Assembly: GCF_030064125.1 (NCBI RefSeq)
Contig: NZ_CP125957.1
Location: 3,596,001-3,660,000, forward strand
Source of the DNA: Pseudomonas sp. G2-4
GTDB lineage: Bacteria > Pseudomonadota > Gammaproteobacteria > Pseudomonadales > Pseudomonadaceae
Reading direction: 5' to 3'
DNA length: 64,000 nt
Shown: piece by piece, positions 35,255 to 44,195 of the stretch
How positions within the stretch are numbered: position 1 is the stretch's first letter
How the letters are laid out: each line of letters starts with the position of its first letter
Notes under the pieces: generated by a model
What the model was told of the DNA's origin: nothing
What the model saw: the letters and a program-made list of their open reading frames with translations, nothing else
The model's database searches: none
Made by a program: the position numbers and the translations under genes

Positions 35255-38200
35255 ATGACCTCGCCCTCTCCGGCTGACAGCCCTTCTGCGCTTGCACAGA
35301 ACGTCAGTTTGCAATTTTCCAGTCGCCCGACCTTTGAGCAGTTCGCGCAACGCATGCTTGAACAAGCCATCCAGGAACAGTACCCCACGCTGACCTTTGA
35401 TCTCTCCAAGATCCAATTGGCGACTCCAGACGTCGCCACTCGTGCCTGGAGAGTCCAACCCTTCATGTCCCGCGTCCTCGACTACCTGGCTCTGGGCACA
35501 ACTGTGGATTTCCGGGATGCGGGCGGGCTCTCCTGCTTTCTTTCCGAAAAAATGCCCCACCCCCTCAGGTCAGCCGAAGGCAGGCTGGACATGAAGGTCA
35601 TTGAAAAATGCCTGTTTGAACTGCGCTGGAGCGTGCCCATTGGCCTGGAGGATGCGCTGACCCGCTACTGGAACAGCGAAGTCGACCCCGGCACTCAAGC
35701 CGAAAAGCCAAGCGGTGTGAGTCGCTGGCGCTGGCTCAGCGATGTGCTCAAGAACCAATTGCAAGCCCGTGGGCTGCAACAGCCAGACCTCACCGATGGG
35801 GCGCGCGAGGCCCTGGACCAGATCGTCCGCTGGCCGGACCGTGACCAGCGTTTTCGCAGTAAAAACCAGTCGCCCGTCCATGCCTATAGCCTGGAGACCA
35901 GGCTGACCCAAGGCAGCTCGAGCACCGTGCTGATCGCCAGCGAGATCCTCCTGACCCATGCCACAAAAGACGCCACCGCCTACCTGCTTTGCGGCCCCGC
36001 CGGCACCGTGCAGCCCTTTGCATCCCTGGAGGCGTTTACACGTCATTGGGGCGAACGGATTGCCAGCCGCTACGCCACCGACACCGTCACCTGCCAGCGC
36101 AATGAGATCGATGGCAACGTCTTCGACACCCAGGCAGCCCTGATACTGGAGCAGCAATTGGCCGACCTGAAGGCCGTGCAACTGCCCTCCCGGATCGGCC
36201 TGCAAGACCTGAAGTCACTTTACGAAGAACTGAGCGACCCGGCCCGTTATCTGCTGGACGGCCCTCGCCTCACCCCTGAAACCTCGGCGCGACTCGAACC
36301 GCTGCTGCCCGACTGGTTGAAAAAGGCCTCCATCGTCGATCAAACGACCTTCCAGCACTACAGCCTGGCCCTCGCCAGCGCCAAGAAACGCAATCAGGGC
36401 CGGACCTATCTCAGCGACATCAAGGACATCAAGGCCTTTGCCGCCGACGCCCTGCTCCAGCAATTGCAGCAAACCAACGCCAGCCAGCCGGCCAGGGTCA
36501 ACGCCAGCCATTACCAGCCCGACGATGTGCAACTGACGTTCGCCGTGGCCGCCGGTTACCCCGGGACCACCGGGATCATCGAACAAACAACGATGAGCCT
36601 GACCGAACTGGCCATCAACAACCTCGTTGCCCGCCCCAGCGGTAACCTGACGCTCGCCCATCGCCTGGGCCTGAAGCTTCCCGCGTGGCTGACGCCGGAC
36701 TTCATCACTCGCAAGGGCGGGTTGATCGAACAGGTCGACATAGGCACGACCTACCCCCGTTATCTGCAGCAACACCTGTTGGACGATGGGCCCCAAGCCC
36801 GGGAACGTGAACGGATGTTCGCCGAACAGATCCCGGCGCAACTGCCGCTGGAAGCGCTGAAGCAGATGCTCAACAACGAAAACGGCGTGACCCGCCCAGG
36901 CCTGCGCTTGATTGAGGCCCTGCTCAAGCCCGATCCCGACAATCAACGGGTTCGCGACCGGCAGGTGGTCATTCGGCACCTGGCTCTGCTGCGCAAACCC
37001 GAGGCCCGTCCCGACACCGTGACCAACATGTTCATCATCGAGCCGCAGGACAGCCGAACCGGCCCGCACCTGCTGTATCGCCCCCTCTACGCGCCGTCGC
37101 TGCAAGAATTCCCCACGCGCGAGGCGCTGCTGCAAGCCATCGTCACCCCCGGAGATCTGCAGAACAGCATCCTGACCTGGATGCCGGCTGCCGCGCGCCC
37201 GATCTATGCCAATGGCGGTTTCCTGGAACCTCACATCGTGCGTTTTTTCCAGGGCGACGAGTTCAGCGCTCCAGCCAAACCCGCCCCGGCGACACTCGCC
37301 CTCGACAGCGTCGACGACGAGTTGCAGCAATTCCTGCGCAACGGCGAGCTGATGCAATACCTCTACGGCAGCAACGCCCGAGCCCTGGTCAGCCAGGCCG
37401 ACCGGGCGTCGGTTTCCAACAGCGAAAGTCGCTGGGCCGTTTTGCTCCAAGGTTCCAGCCTGTTGTTCAACACGCTGCTGATGCCCCTGTTGCGCGGGCC
37501 GGCTATGGCCGCCGTCTGGCTGTGGAGCCTGATGGCCAGCGCCAGCCACGATATTCCGGCCCTGAGCAGCGAAGACGCGGTGACACGCGAACTCGCCGCA
37601 GTCGATCTACTGCTCAACCTCGCCATGCTGGCGGGCCAGCTGCCATCTACCCGCGCAGCCTTGGCGCACCCCCTGCCCGAAGCCCTCAAGGAGCAGGCGA
37701 TGCGTCCACCGGCGCCGCGCGCCGTCCCTGAGCGGTGGCCCTTGCTGGGTCCGCCCGTCATTCTGGAGGGGGCCGTTGGCCTACCCGGGGAACCCTCGAA
37801 AGCCGCCGATATGAACCTGGATTTCAGTTTCGCCAGCGCCCGTCACAACCTGACGGCACAGCAGCGCGCCCGTCTCAGGAACTTGCAGGTGCCTCGCCCG
37901 GCAAGGCTTCCTGGGCCGGTCACCTATGGCCCGTACACCGGCTTGTATGTCATCGATAACAAGTGGCACGCCCTGGTGGAGGACAAGCTGTATCGAGTCA
38001 GCCCGGAAGCGGACGGCAGCGCGACGATGATCGACCCCCTCGCCCCCCGTGATCCGGCGCGCAATGGCCCGGTGTTGCAAGCGGACACTGAAGGCAACTG
38101 GTCCATCGACCTGCGCCTGCGGCTGCGCGGAGGTATGCCACCTAAACGCTTGAAGGAAATGCGCCGCCACAGGGCTCAACGAGGGTTCGAACTGAGCGAG

Positions 38201-39967
38201 GCATTGAGAAACTACCATGCACAGGAAGCCAGCCAGCAAAAAGCCCTGGACATCGCCCAGGAAGTCATGAGCAGAACCCAGGAAGGCGCATTTACCGAGG
38301 AGCAACGGGCGGTCAAGCGCGCACAGTTTTATAAGCTGCTCCAGGAACAGACTGACAGTTATTTAAAGTTGCTGGACAACGTCACCGAATATGCCCGCCT
38401 GGACATGACATTACCGCCGCAGATCATTCGCGCTTTGATGGAGAACGTGGTCAACAACGCCCGAAAGGCTTTCCTGATCTCCGAGTTTGACCTGACGGCG
38501 CTGGATGCCGCTTACAGCCAATTCACCCAAGATGCAGAGGAGTTGCAGGCGGCTGTCGCGCAGAATGTCCAAGGCTACTTCAAGTACCTCGATGCATTGA
38601 GTGACATCAACGATCGCTCGATCCACTGGCTGGAACTCAGGGACCGTTACCTGGACGCGCTATTGAACCTGGATGCCGCAGGCGCGCAGGTGTTCGAGCG
38701 TCTGACCAAGGACCGGCCATTGGACGAAAGAACGGCACTGGCCACCAAGACCCTGCAACTGCCCACACTGGCGGCGCTGGTGTTCAAGGATCGCGATTCC
38801 GACCTTCCCGAGAACCTGCACAGCATCACCAAGTCATTGATGGAACAGGCGCGCTCCCAATCCGACCTGGGTACCTACGAACTGACCCCACCGGAACGGC
38901 TTGCGGTCCTGGAAAGCCTGACCGAACACTATGGCGCGGCGCTCGATGCCATGCAGGGCATCAAGGCCTTCAATGCCAGCGACATTGACACCTCTTACTT
39001 CGGCAGGTTGTTCAGGCTGGTGGAAAGTCTGTATGAGGACGCCTCCAGGAAACTCGCCACCGAACTCAAACCGGAACCGCAACCGCGCAAACGCCCGCCA
39101 AAGCGTAGCAAGACGTCTTCCGGACGCCCGCAGAAAAAGGTGATCAAGACCCGCAAGGGTGGCGTCCTGATTGGTGACCTGAAACCGGCCGGCACCCGCT
39201 TGCCAATTGAGGTTGTCGAACTGCGCTCCGAAGTCGGCGACAAATTGCTGGCCACGTATTCGCAACATGACGAAGTCTGGGACGTCGTCGAAGTACAACG
39301 ACCGGCCCCAGCGCCTCGCACAAGGTCGGTCAAAGCGATCAAGGCCGATGCACGGAAACTGCTCGATCAATTGGAAACCAGTCTGTTGAACGCCGAGCGC
39401 TATAAAACCCAATGCCGCTTCCCTCAGGAAATCGAGGAAATCATGGGCAATGAGGCCAGTCGCTATCGCAAACTCTCCGAAGAACTCGAAAGAGCCTTCA
39501 CGGCGTCGAATACTCCGCGCACCGCCGCCGATCAGAAGCTGACCGAACAGCTGTCAACCGCCGTTTCGCGCCTGACCACCCGGGGCAGCGAACTGCGCAC
39601 CGAATTGAGTCTGCAACTGCCCCCCACCGACAGTAACCTTCGCTACCTGTTCGAGAAGAACCTGATACAAGTCGCAATGCTCGGCGAACGCAAAGCCTTG
39701 AAAGGCGAGCGCAAGGATTTCCTCCAGGAGTACGCCATCAATGACCGGGACGGTTGGCCCCTCTGGTACGCGCACTTCCATTACGAAGCGGCGGACACGC
39801 CAAAAGCTGACTTTAGCGTCGCGCACTTGAAAACCAAGGAACAGCGCAAGGAGCACTACCATTCAATGCTGGCCAAGGCTAAAAGCCCTTACGCAGTGGT
39901 GAATGTGCATCGAGGACAGATCGGCAGGCCGCTGGCACAAAGCAAGTTCTTGCCGTTGGCGCCTTGA
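35255..39967 (+). CDS. Very large DUF6543 (dermonecrotic-toxin N-terminal-like) protein, putative toxin or effector
   Basis: 1570 residues. AAAAGGA lies about 12 bases before the ATG. There is no signal peptide. The N-terminal two-thirds resemble the Pseudomonas family with a 'dermonecrotic toxin N-terminal' (DUF6543) region (RPTFEQFAQRMLEQAIQEQYP; DLSKIQLATPD). One hydrophobic stretch lies near residues 725-765 (AVLLQGSSLLFNTLLMPLLRGPAMAAVWLW). Long helical charged segments follow (about 980-1300), a Lys/Arg-rich linker (about 1275-1300) and a compact C-terminal domain ending KSKFLPLAP-like. No ADP-ribosyltransferase, protease or glycosyltransferase motif is obvious. It stands alone between REP regions. 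Related FitD/Mcf-type proteins are insecticidal, but that activity is not shown here. Confidence 0.7.
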   Translation: MTSPSPADSPSALAQNVSLQFSSRPTFEQFAQRMLEQAIQEQYPTLTFDLSKIQLATPDVATRAWRVQPFMSRVLDYLALGTTVDFRDAGGLSCFLSEKMPHPLRSAEGRLDMKVIEKCLFELRWSVPIGLEDALTRYWNSEVDPGTQAEKPSGVSRWRWLSDVLKNQLQARGLQQPDLTDGAREALDQIVRWPDRDQRFRSKNQSPVHAYSLETRLTQGSSSTVLIASEILLTHATKDATAYLLCGPAGTVQPFASLEAFTRHWGERIASRYATDTVTCQRNEIDGNVFDTQAALILEQQLADLKAVQLPSRIGLQDLKSLYEELSDPARYLLDGPRLTPETSARLEPLLPDWLKKASIVDQTTFQHYSLALASAKKRNQGRTYLSDIKDIKAFAADALLQQLQQTNASQPARVNASHYQPDDVQLTFAVAAGYPGTTGIIEQTTMSLTELAINNLVARPSGNLTLAHRLGLKLPAWLTPDFITRKGGLIEQVDIGTTYPRYLQQHLLDDGPQARERERMFAEQIPAQLPLEALKQMLNNENGVTRPGLRLIEALLKPDPDNQRVRDRQVVIRHLALLRKPEARPDTVTNMFIIEPQDSRTGPHLLYRPLYAPSLQEFPTREALLQAIVTPGDLQNSILTWMPAAARPIYANGGFLEPHIVRFFQGDEFSAPAKPAPATLALDSVDDELQQFLRNGELMQYLYGSNARALVSQADRASVSNSESRWAVLLQGSSLLFNTLLMPLLRGPAMAAVWLWSLMASASHDIPALSSEDAVTRELAAVDLLLNLAMLAGQLPSTRAALAHPLPEALKEQAMRPPAPRAVPERWPLLGPPVILEGAVGLPGEPSKAADMNLDFSFASARHNLTAQQRARLRNLQVPRPARLPGPVTYGPYTGLYVIDNKWHALVEDKLYRVSPEADGSATMIDPLAPRDPARNGPVLQADTEGNWSIDLRLRLRGGMPPKRLKEMRRHRAQRGFELSEALRNYHAQEASQQKALDIAQEVMSRTQEGAFTEEQRAVKRAQFYKLLQEQTDSYLKLLDNVTEYARLDMTLPPQIIRALMENVVNNARKAFLISEFDLTALDAAYSQFTQDAEELQAAVAQNVQGYFKYLDALSDINDRSIHWLELRDRYLDALLNLDAAGAQVFERLTKDRPLDERTALATKTLQLPTLAALVFKDRDSDLPENLHSITKSLMEQARSQSDLGTYELTPPERLAVLESLTEHYGAALDAMQGIKAFNASDIDTSYFGRLFRLVESLYEDASRKLATELKPEPQPRKRPPKRSKTSSGRPQKKVIKTRKGGVLIGDLKPAGTRLPIEVVELRSEVGDKLLATYSQHDEVWDVVEVQRPAPAPRTRSVKAIKADARKLLDQLETSLLNAERYKTQCRFPQEIEEIMGNEASRYRKLSEELERAFTASNTPRTAADQKLTEQLSTAVSRLTTRGSELRTELSLQLPPTDSNLRYLFEKNLIQVAMLGERKALKGERKDFLQEYAINDRDGWPLWYAHFHYEAADTPKADFSVAHLKTKEQRKEHYHSMLAKAKSPYAVVNVHRGQIGRPLAQSKFLPLAP

Positions 39968-39987
39968 TTACCTAGAACAGCGCCACC

Positions 39988-40295
39988 CGTGGCGAGGGAG
40001 CTTGCTCCCGCTGGGCTGCGCAGCAGCCCCAAAAAGATTGGATGCGATCAGCCAGTTACACCGAGGTGCCTGGCTTGGGGGCTGCTGCGCAGCCCAGCGG
40101 GAGCAAGCTCCCTCGCCACATAAATCCGGGTTGGCCGCTTTTTGTGGTGAGGGGATTTAGCGAAACGTCGCACCGCCCCGCTGGGCTGCGTAGCAGCCCC
40201 AAAAGGTTGGATACGATCAGCCAGTTATACCGAGGTGCCTGGTTCTGGGGCGGCTGCGCAGCCCAGCGGGAGCAAGCTCCCTCGCCACGGGTCAT
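39988..40295. repeat. Tandem pair of long-form REP units with a conserved 38-bp interior
   Basis: Two units, each a GTGGCGAGGGAGC-type inverted pair around the same non-REP interior. The interiors at 40036-40073 and 40205-40242 match at 35 of 38 positions and end in CCGAGGTGCCTGG. The second unit's left arm is the gaggggattta variant. A related interior (ACACCGAGGTGCC) occurs inside the REP unit at 61064-61196. The gap 39968-40335 contains nothing else. Confidence 0.85.
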
Positions 40296-40335
40296 TCCAA
40301 GCTGCTTGAGCTGCAGCGTTGCCATTCAGCAGCAG

Positions 40336-42711
40336 TCAGTGCGCAAACAACGAATTGCCCTTCTTCCCCGCCATTTTCTCAGGCTTGATCAGGAAGCGTG
40401 CCAGCGCCGGCAGCAGCCAGAGCGCGCCGAACATGTTCCACAGCAACATGAACGTCAGCATCAACCCCATGTCCGCCTGGAACTTGATGGCCGAGAAGAT
40501 CCAGGTGCAGACACCGATGGCCAGGCACAGGCCAGTGAACAGCACGGCCTTGCCGGTGGACTTCAGTGTCTGGTAATACGCCTCCTGCAATGGCAATCCG
40601 GCCCGCAGGAAGCTTTCCAGGCGACTGTAGATGTAGATGCCGTAGTCCACGCCAATCCCGACACCCAGCGCCACCACCGGCAAGGTCGCGACCTTCACGC
40701 CAATGCCCATGAACGCCATCAGGGCGTTGCCCAGCACCGAGGTCAGCACTAGCGGCAGCACGATGCACAACGTCGCCGCCCAGGAACGGAAGGTGATCAT
40801 GCACATGGTCGCCACGCAGATGTACACCAGGATCAGGATGGTCAGCTCCGACTCCTTGATCACTTCGTTGGTGGCCGCCTCGATGCCGGCGTTACCGGCG
40901 GCAAGGATGAATTCCAAGCCATCGCGGTTATTTTCCTTGGCAAAGTCCTGCACCGCCTTCACCGCACGGTCCAGGGTCTCCGCCTTGTGGTCATTGAGGA
41001 ACACCAGCACCGGTGCCAGGGAGCAGCTGTTGTTGTACAGGCCATCGGCCCGGGCAATGGAGTTGTTCAGCACGTCAGGGTTGCGCGACAGGGTTTCCCA
41101 TTTCAGGTTGCCCTCGTTCATGCCCTTGATCATCTGCTTGGATACGGTCACCAGGGAAATCGCCGACTGCACGCCCTCGGTGTTCTGCATCTTCCACATC
41201 AATTCATCAATGGGTGCCATGGCTTCATAACGCGAGCAGCCTTCGGTCTTGGTCTTGACCATCACCACCAGCACATCGGAGCTGGTGGAATAGTTGCTGA
41301 TGATGAAGTTGTTGTCCTGGTTGTAGCGCGAGTCCGGACGCAGTTCCGGCGCACCCTGATCCAAATCGCCGATCTTCAGGTTCTGGCTGTACCAGAGGCC
41401 GCCGCCGAAGGCGATCAGGGCCAGGGCAATGGACACCGGCGCGACTTTGGCGCTGGCGAAATTCGACAGCGTGCGCCAGAACGGATGTTCACGGGTCGCG
41501 TCTTTCTTGCTGCGCTCGATGGCACGCTTGCTGATGCCGGCGTAGGAGATCGCTACCGGCAGCAGGATCAGGTTGGTAAACACGATCACCGCCACGCCGA
41601 TGGACGCGCCGATGGCCAGTTCGCGGATCACGCCGATGTCGATGATCAGCAAGGTGATGAAGCCCACGGCGTCCGCCAGGATCGCGATCATCCCCGGCAG
41701 GAACAACTGCCGGAAAGTGCGCCGTGCCGCCGTCAGGGCGTTGTCCGCCTCGCTGGACTGCAAGGCGATGCCGTTGATTTTCTGCACGCCATGGGAAATG
41801 CCGATGGCAAAGATCAGGAACGGCACCAGCATCGAGTACGGATCCAGACCGAAACCGGCCGCATGCATCAGCCCCAGTTGCCAGACCACGGCCACCAGGG
41901 TGGTCGTCAACACGGCGATGGTGCTGCGCATGCAGTTCGTGAACCAGTACAGCAGGATCAGCGTGATGACGAAGGCCACGCCGAAGAACAGCACCACCAT
42001 GACCAGGCCATCGATCAGGTCACCGACCTTCTTGGCGAAGCCGACGATGTGGATCTGCACGTTGGGGTTCTGGGCTTCGAACTTGTTGCGGATCTTGTCT
42101 TCAAGCTCGTGGGAGAACTTCTGGTAGTCCAGGGCGAGCAACTTGCCCTGGTCCTGGGGGTCCGGATAGGACTCCAACAGCGGAATGTCGACGATGCTCG
42201 ACTTGAAATCGTTCGCCACCAAACGCCCGACCTGTCCAGACTTGAGTACGTTGTTGCGCAGCAGATCGAGGCTGTCGGCCGAGCCGTTGTAGCTCTGGGG
42301 GATCACCTCGCCACCGGCGAAGCCCTCCTCCGTCACTTCGGTCCAGCGCACGCTCGGGCTCCACAGCGACTTGAGCCCGGAACGGTCGACGCCGGAGATG
42401 TAGAAGACTTCGTCGTGGATCTGGCGCAGGGTCTCCATGTACTCCTTGGAGAAGATATCGCCATTGGTGGCCTCCACGGAAATCCGCACCGTGTTGCCCA
42501 GGTTCGCCAAGTCATTGCGGTGTTCGAGCATCTTCTGGATGAAGGGGTGCTCGAGGGGGATCATTTTTTCGAAACTGGTGGACGGCCGGATCAGCGTGGC
42601 CTGCCAGAACAGGAAAACGCTGACCAGCAGGCAAATGACGATCACTGCCGGGCGGTTGTTGAAAATCAGGCGCTCGAGGAACGTCGCCTTGTCTTGGTGA
42701 TGACTGCTCAT
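40336..42711 (-). CDS. RND/MMPL superfamily exporter
   Basis: 791 residues and about 12 membrane helices in the RND pattern: helix 1 (AVIVICLLVSVFLFWQATLI), a large periplasmic loop, a block of five helices including the sterol-sensing-like GDLIDGLVMVVLFFGVAFVITLILLYWF, a second loop and a final block with VALGVGIGVDYGIYIYSRL. It belongs to the 'predicted exporter' (MMPL/HpnN-like) branch rather than the tripartite AcrB type; no membrane-fusion gene is adjacent. A YCF48-like gene lies 43 bases upstream on the same strand. In Pseudomonas these two commonly accompany DUF1302/DUF1329 lipid-related genes, which are not in this window. Confidence 0.88.
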   Translation of the reverse strand: MSSHHQDKATFLERLIFNNRPAVIVICLLVSVFLFWQATLIRPSTSFEKMIPLEHPFIQKMLEHRNDLANLGNTVRISVEATNGDIFSKEYMETLRQIHDEVFYISGVDRSGLKSLWSPSVRWTEVTEEGFAGGEVIPQSYNGSADSLDLLRNNVLKSGQVGRLVANDFKSSIVDIPLLESYPDPQDQGKLLALDYQKFSHELEDKIRNKFEAQNPNVQIHIVGFAKKVGDLIDGLVMVVLFFGVAFVITLILLYWFTNCMRSTIAVLTTTLVAVVWQLGLMHAAGFGLDPYSMLVPFLIFAIGISHGVQKINGIALQSSEADNALTAARRTFRQLFLPGMIAILADAVGFITLLIIDIGVIRELAIGASIGVAVIVFTNLILLPVAISYAGISKRAIERSKKDATREHPFWRTLSNFASAKVAPVSIALALIAFGGGLWYSQNLKIGDLDQGAPELRPDSRYNQDNNFIISNYSTSSDVLVVMVKTKTEGCSRYEAMAPIDELMWKMQNTEGVQSAISLVTVSKQMIKGMNEGNLKWETLSRNPDVLNNSIARADGLYNNSCSLAPVLVFLNDHKAETLDRAVKAVQDFAKENNRDGLEFILAAGNAGIEAATNEVIKESELTILILVYICVATMCMITFRSWAATLCIVLPLVLTSVLGNALMAFMGIGVKVATLPVVALGVGIGVDYGIYIYSRLESFLRAGLPLQEAYYQTLKSTGKAVLFTGLCLAIGVCTWIFSAIKFQADMGLMLTFMLLWNMFGALWLLPALARFLIKPEKMAGKKGNSLFAH

Positions 42712-42754
42712 GGGGTCCGCCTTCTTGTTTTTATGCCCGTCTTATAGGCCTGAC

Positions 42755-43807
42755 TCATTTGCTCAGTTCGGCGCCGGTGGAGGTGGTGGCGCGCACGCCC
42801 CCTTGCCCCGCCAGGATCAAGTTGCCGTTGCCGGCGGCCGTGACCGCTGCCACGGAAATCCGATCCGGGCGGTTGAACACGCTGAAGGTCACGCCGTCGT
42901 CGGTACTGCGCACCACGCTGCCGCCATTGCCGACGATCACGATGGAACCATCCGGCAACAAGGTGGCCCCTGACAGGCCGAACTCCAGCGCACCCCGGGT
43001 GGCCTTGAGCTCGACCTGCTCCCAGGTATCGCCGAAATCGGTGGAGCGATAGAGATTGCCGCGCAAACCGTAGGCCAGCAGCGTCGAAGGCTGGGCCGTC
43101 CCGATAACCCCGAACAGCGAGCCTTCATACGGGCCTTCAAGCTTTTCCCAAGTCTCGCCGCCATCGCTGGAGCGGAACATGCTGCCGGCCTCGCCGACGA
43201 TGAACAGCCCGGCGTCTTTCACAGCGGTGATCGCGTTGAGGTGAAACTGGTCTTCGTTGTCGAGGCGGTCGCTGACGTCTTCCCAGTGCTTGCCGGCGTC
43301 GGTGGTTGCCAACAACGCACCGTAGGCGCCCACGGCAAAACCGTTATTGGCGTCCTTGAACCAGACGTCCAGCAGTGGCGATTCACGGGCAAGGTCTTCG
43401 AATTGCTTGGTCCAGGTGCTGCCACCGTCGTCGCTGGCAAGGATCTGCGCATCGTGCCCCACGGCCCAGCCGTGTTTGTCGTCGACGAAAAACACCGCAG
43501 TGAGCAGTTGCCGGCTCGGCACCTTGGCTTGGGTCCAGGAGCTGCCCTGGTCGTCCGAAAAGACAATGTGCCCACGATCGCCGACCGCCACCAGGCGCTG
43601 GCCAGCGTGGACCACATCGAGCATCAGGGTTTTGCTGGCCTTGGCCGATTGGACGGAGTAGATGACATCGGACGTCGACGCCGCCACGGCCATCACCGGC
43701 GCCGACAACACGGCAGAGCCCAGCAGCGAGACCACCGCAGCCAACAACGCGACTTTGCGCAACATCGGCGGACAGCAGCGACCCACAGCCATGACAGGCT
43801 CACTCAT
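42755..43807 (-). CDS. YCF48-like beta-propeller protein, exported
   Basis: 350 residues from ATG 43807 with GGGGGAAAGG just upstream. The longer frame start is not supported. The signal peptide region is LRKVALLAAVVSLLGSAVLSAPVMAVAA. Repeated BNR/YCF48 blades are obvious: FSDDQGSSWTQ, ASDDGGSTWTKQFE, TTDAGKHWEDVS, RSSDGGETWEKLE, RSTDFGDTWEQVE and RSTDDGVTFSVF. The family includes the photosystem assembly factor YCF48. In pseudomonads the protein is encoded with an RND exporter, as here, and is probably a periplasmic partner of it. Confidence 0.85.
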   Translation of the reverse strand: MSEPVMAVGRCCPPMLRKVALLAAVVSLLGSAVLSAPVMAVAASTSDVIYSVQSAKASKTLMLDVVHAGQRLVAVGDRGHIVFSDDQGSSWTQAKVPSRQLLTAVFFVDDKHGWAVGHDAQILASDDGGSTWTKQFEDLARESPLLDVWFKDANNGFAVGAYGALLATTDAGKHWEDVSDRLDNEDQFHLNAITAVKDAGLFIVGEAGSMFRSSDGGETWEKLEGPYEGSLFGVIGTAQPSTLLAYGLRGNLYRSTDFGDTWEQVELKATRGALEFGLSGATLLPDGSIVIVGNGGSVVRSTDDGVTFSVFNRPDRISVAAVTAAGNGNLILAGQGGVRATTSTGAELSK

Positions 43808-44195
43808 AGACCTTTCCCCCATTATTATTGTTAGGTCATTCAACCCTTCAGGGCACCACAAGCGGGCTCATCCACGTTGCCGGTCTTCGGAGCATAGTCC
43901 TGAAACCTGCAATCTAGAGCCACTTCGGAAGCTGACCTATCCTATCGGGCTTTCGAAAGGTCTGACAATCGACGCCGCGTTATCTTTTGTTAACCAGGGG
44001 GGTAATGACCAGGGGTGAATCAGAAGACATTCGCGAGGCTGATGAATGTGACGAGGGAGCTTGGTCCCGCTGGAGGCCGAAGGACTCCCTGACCTTGGTC
44101 CCCCGCTATTCGCAGCGAAAGTGAACCAGGATCGGGCCTGCTTCGCAGGCCAGCGGGAGCAAGCTCCCTCGCCACAAAGGTACGGCAGTGCCTGT
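43808..44195. other. Intergenic region between YCF48-like and pepN genes
   Basis: About 230 bases without a recognisable gene or strong promoter, followed by a degenerate REP unit at about 44047-44177. No small frame with a credible ribosome site was found. Confidence 0.5.
44047..44178. repeat. Degenerate REP inverted pair
   Basis: The left arm is GACGAGGGAGCTTGGTCCCGC (mismatched) and the right arm AGCGGGAGCAAGCTCCCTCGCCAC is intact. They are separated by about 80 bases including GGGCCTGCTTCGCAGGCC. Confidence 0.8.

Noticed and set aside
39988..40295. Possible CRISPR array in the repeated intergenic region
   Set aside because: The repeats are inverted REP palindromes with homologous, not unique, interiors and no cas genes are present.
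40987..42747. A 586-codon plus-strand frame opposite the RND exporter
   Set aside because: His/Asp/Gln-rich shadow of the transmembrane gene; no homology-like features.
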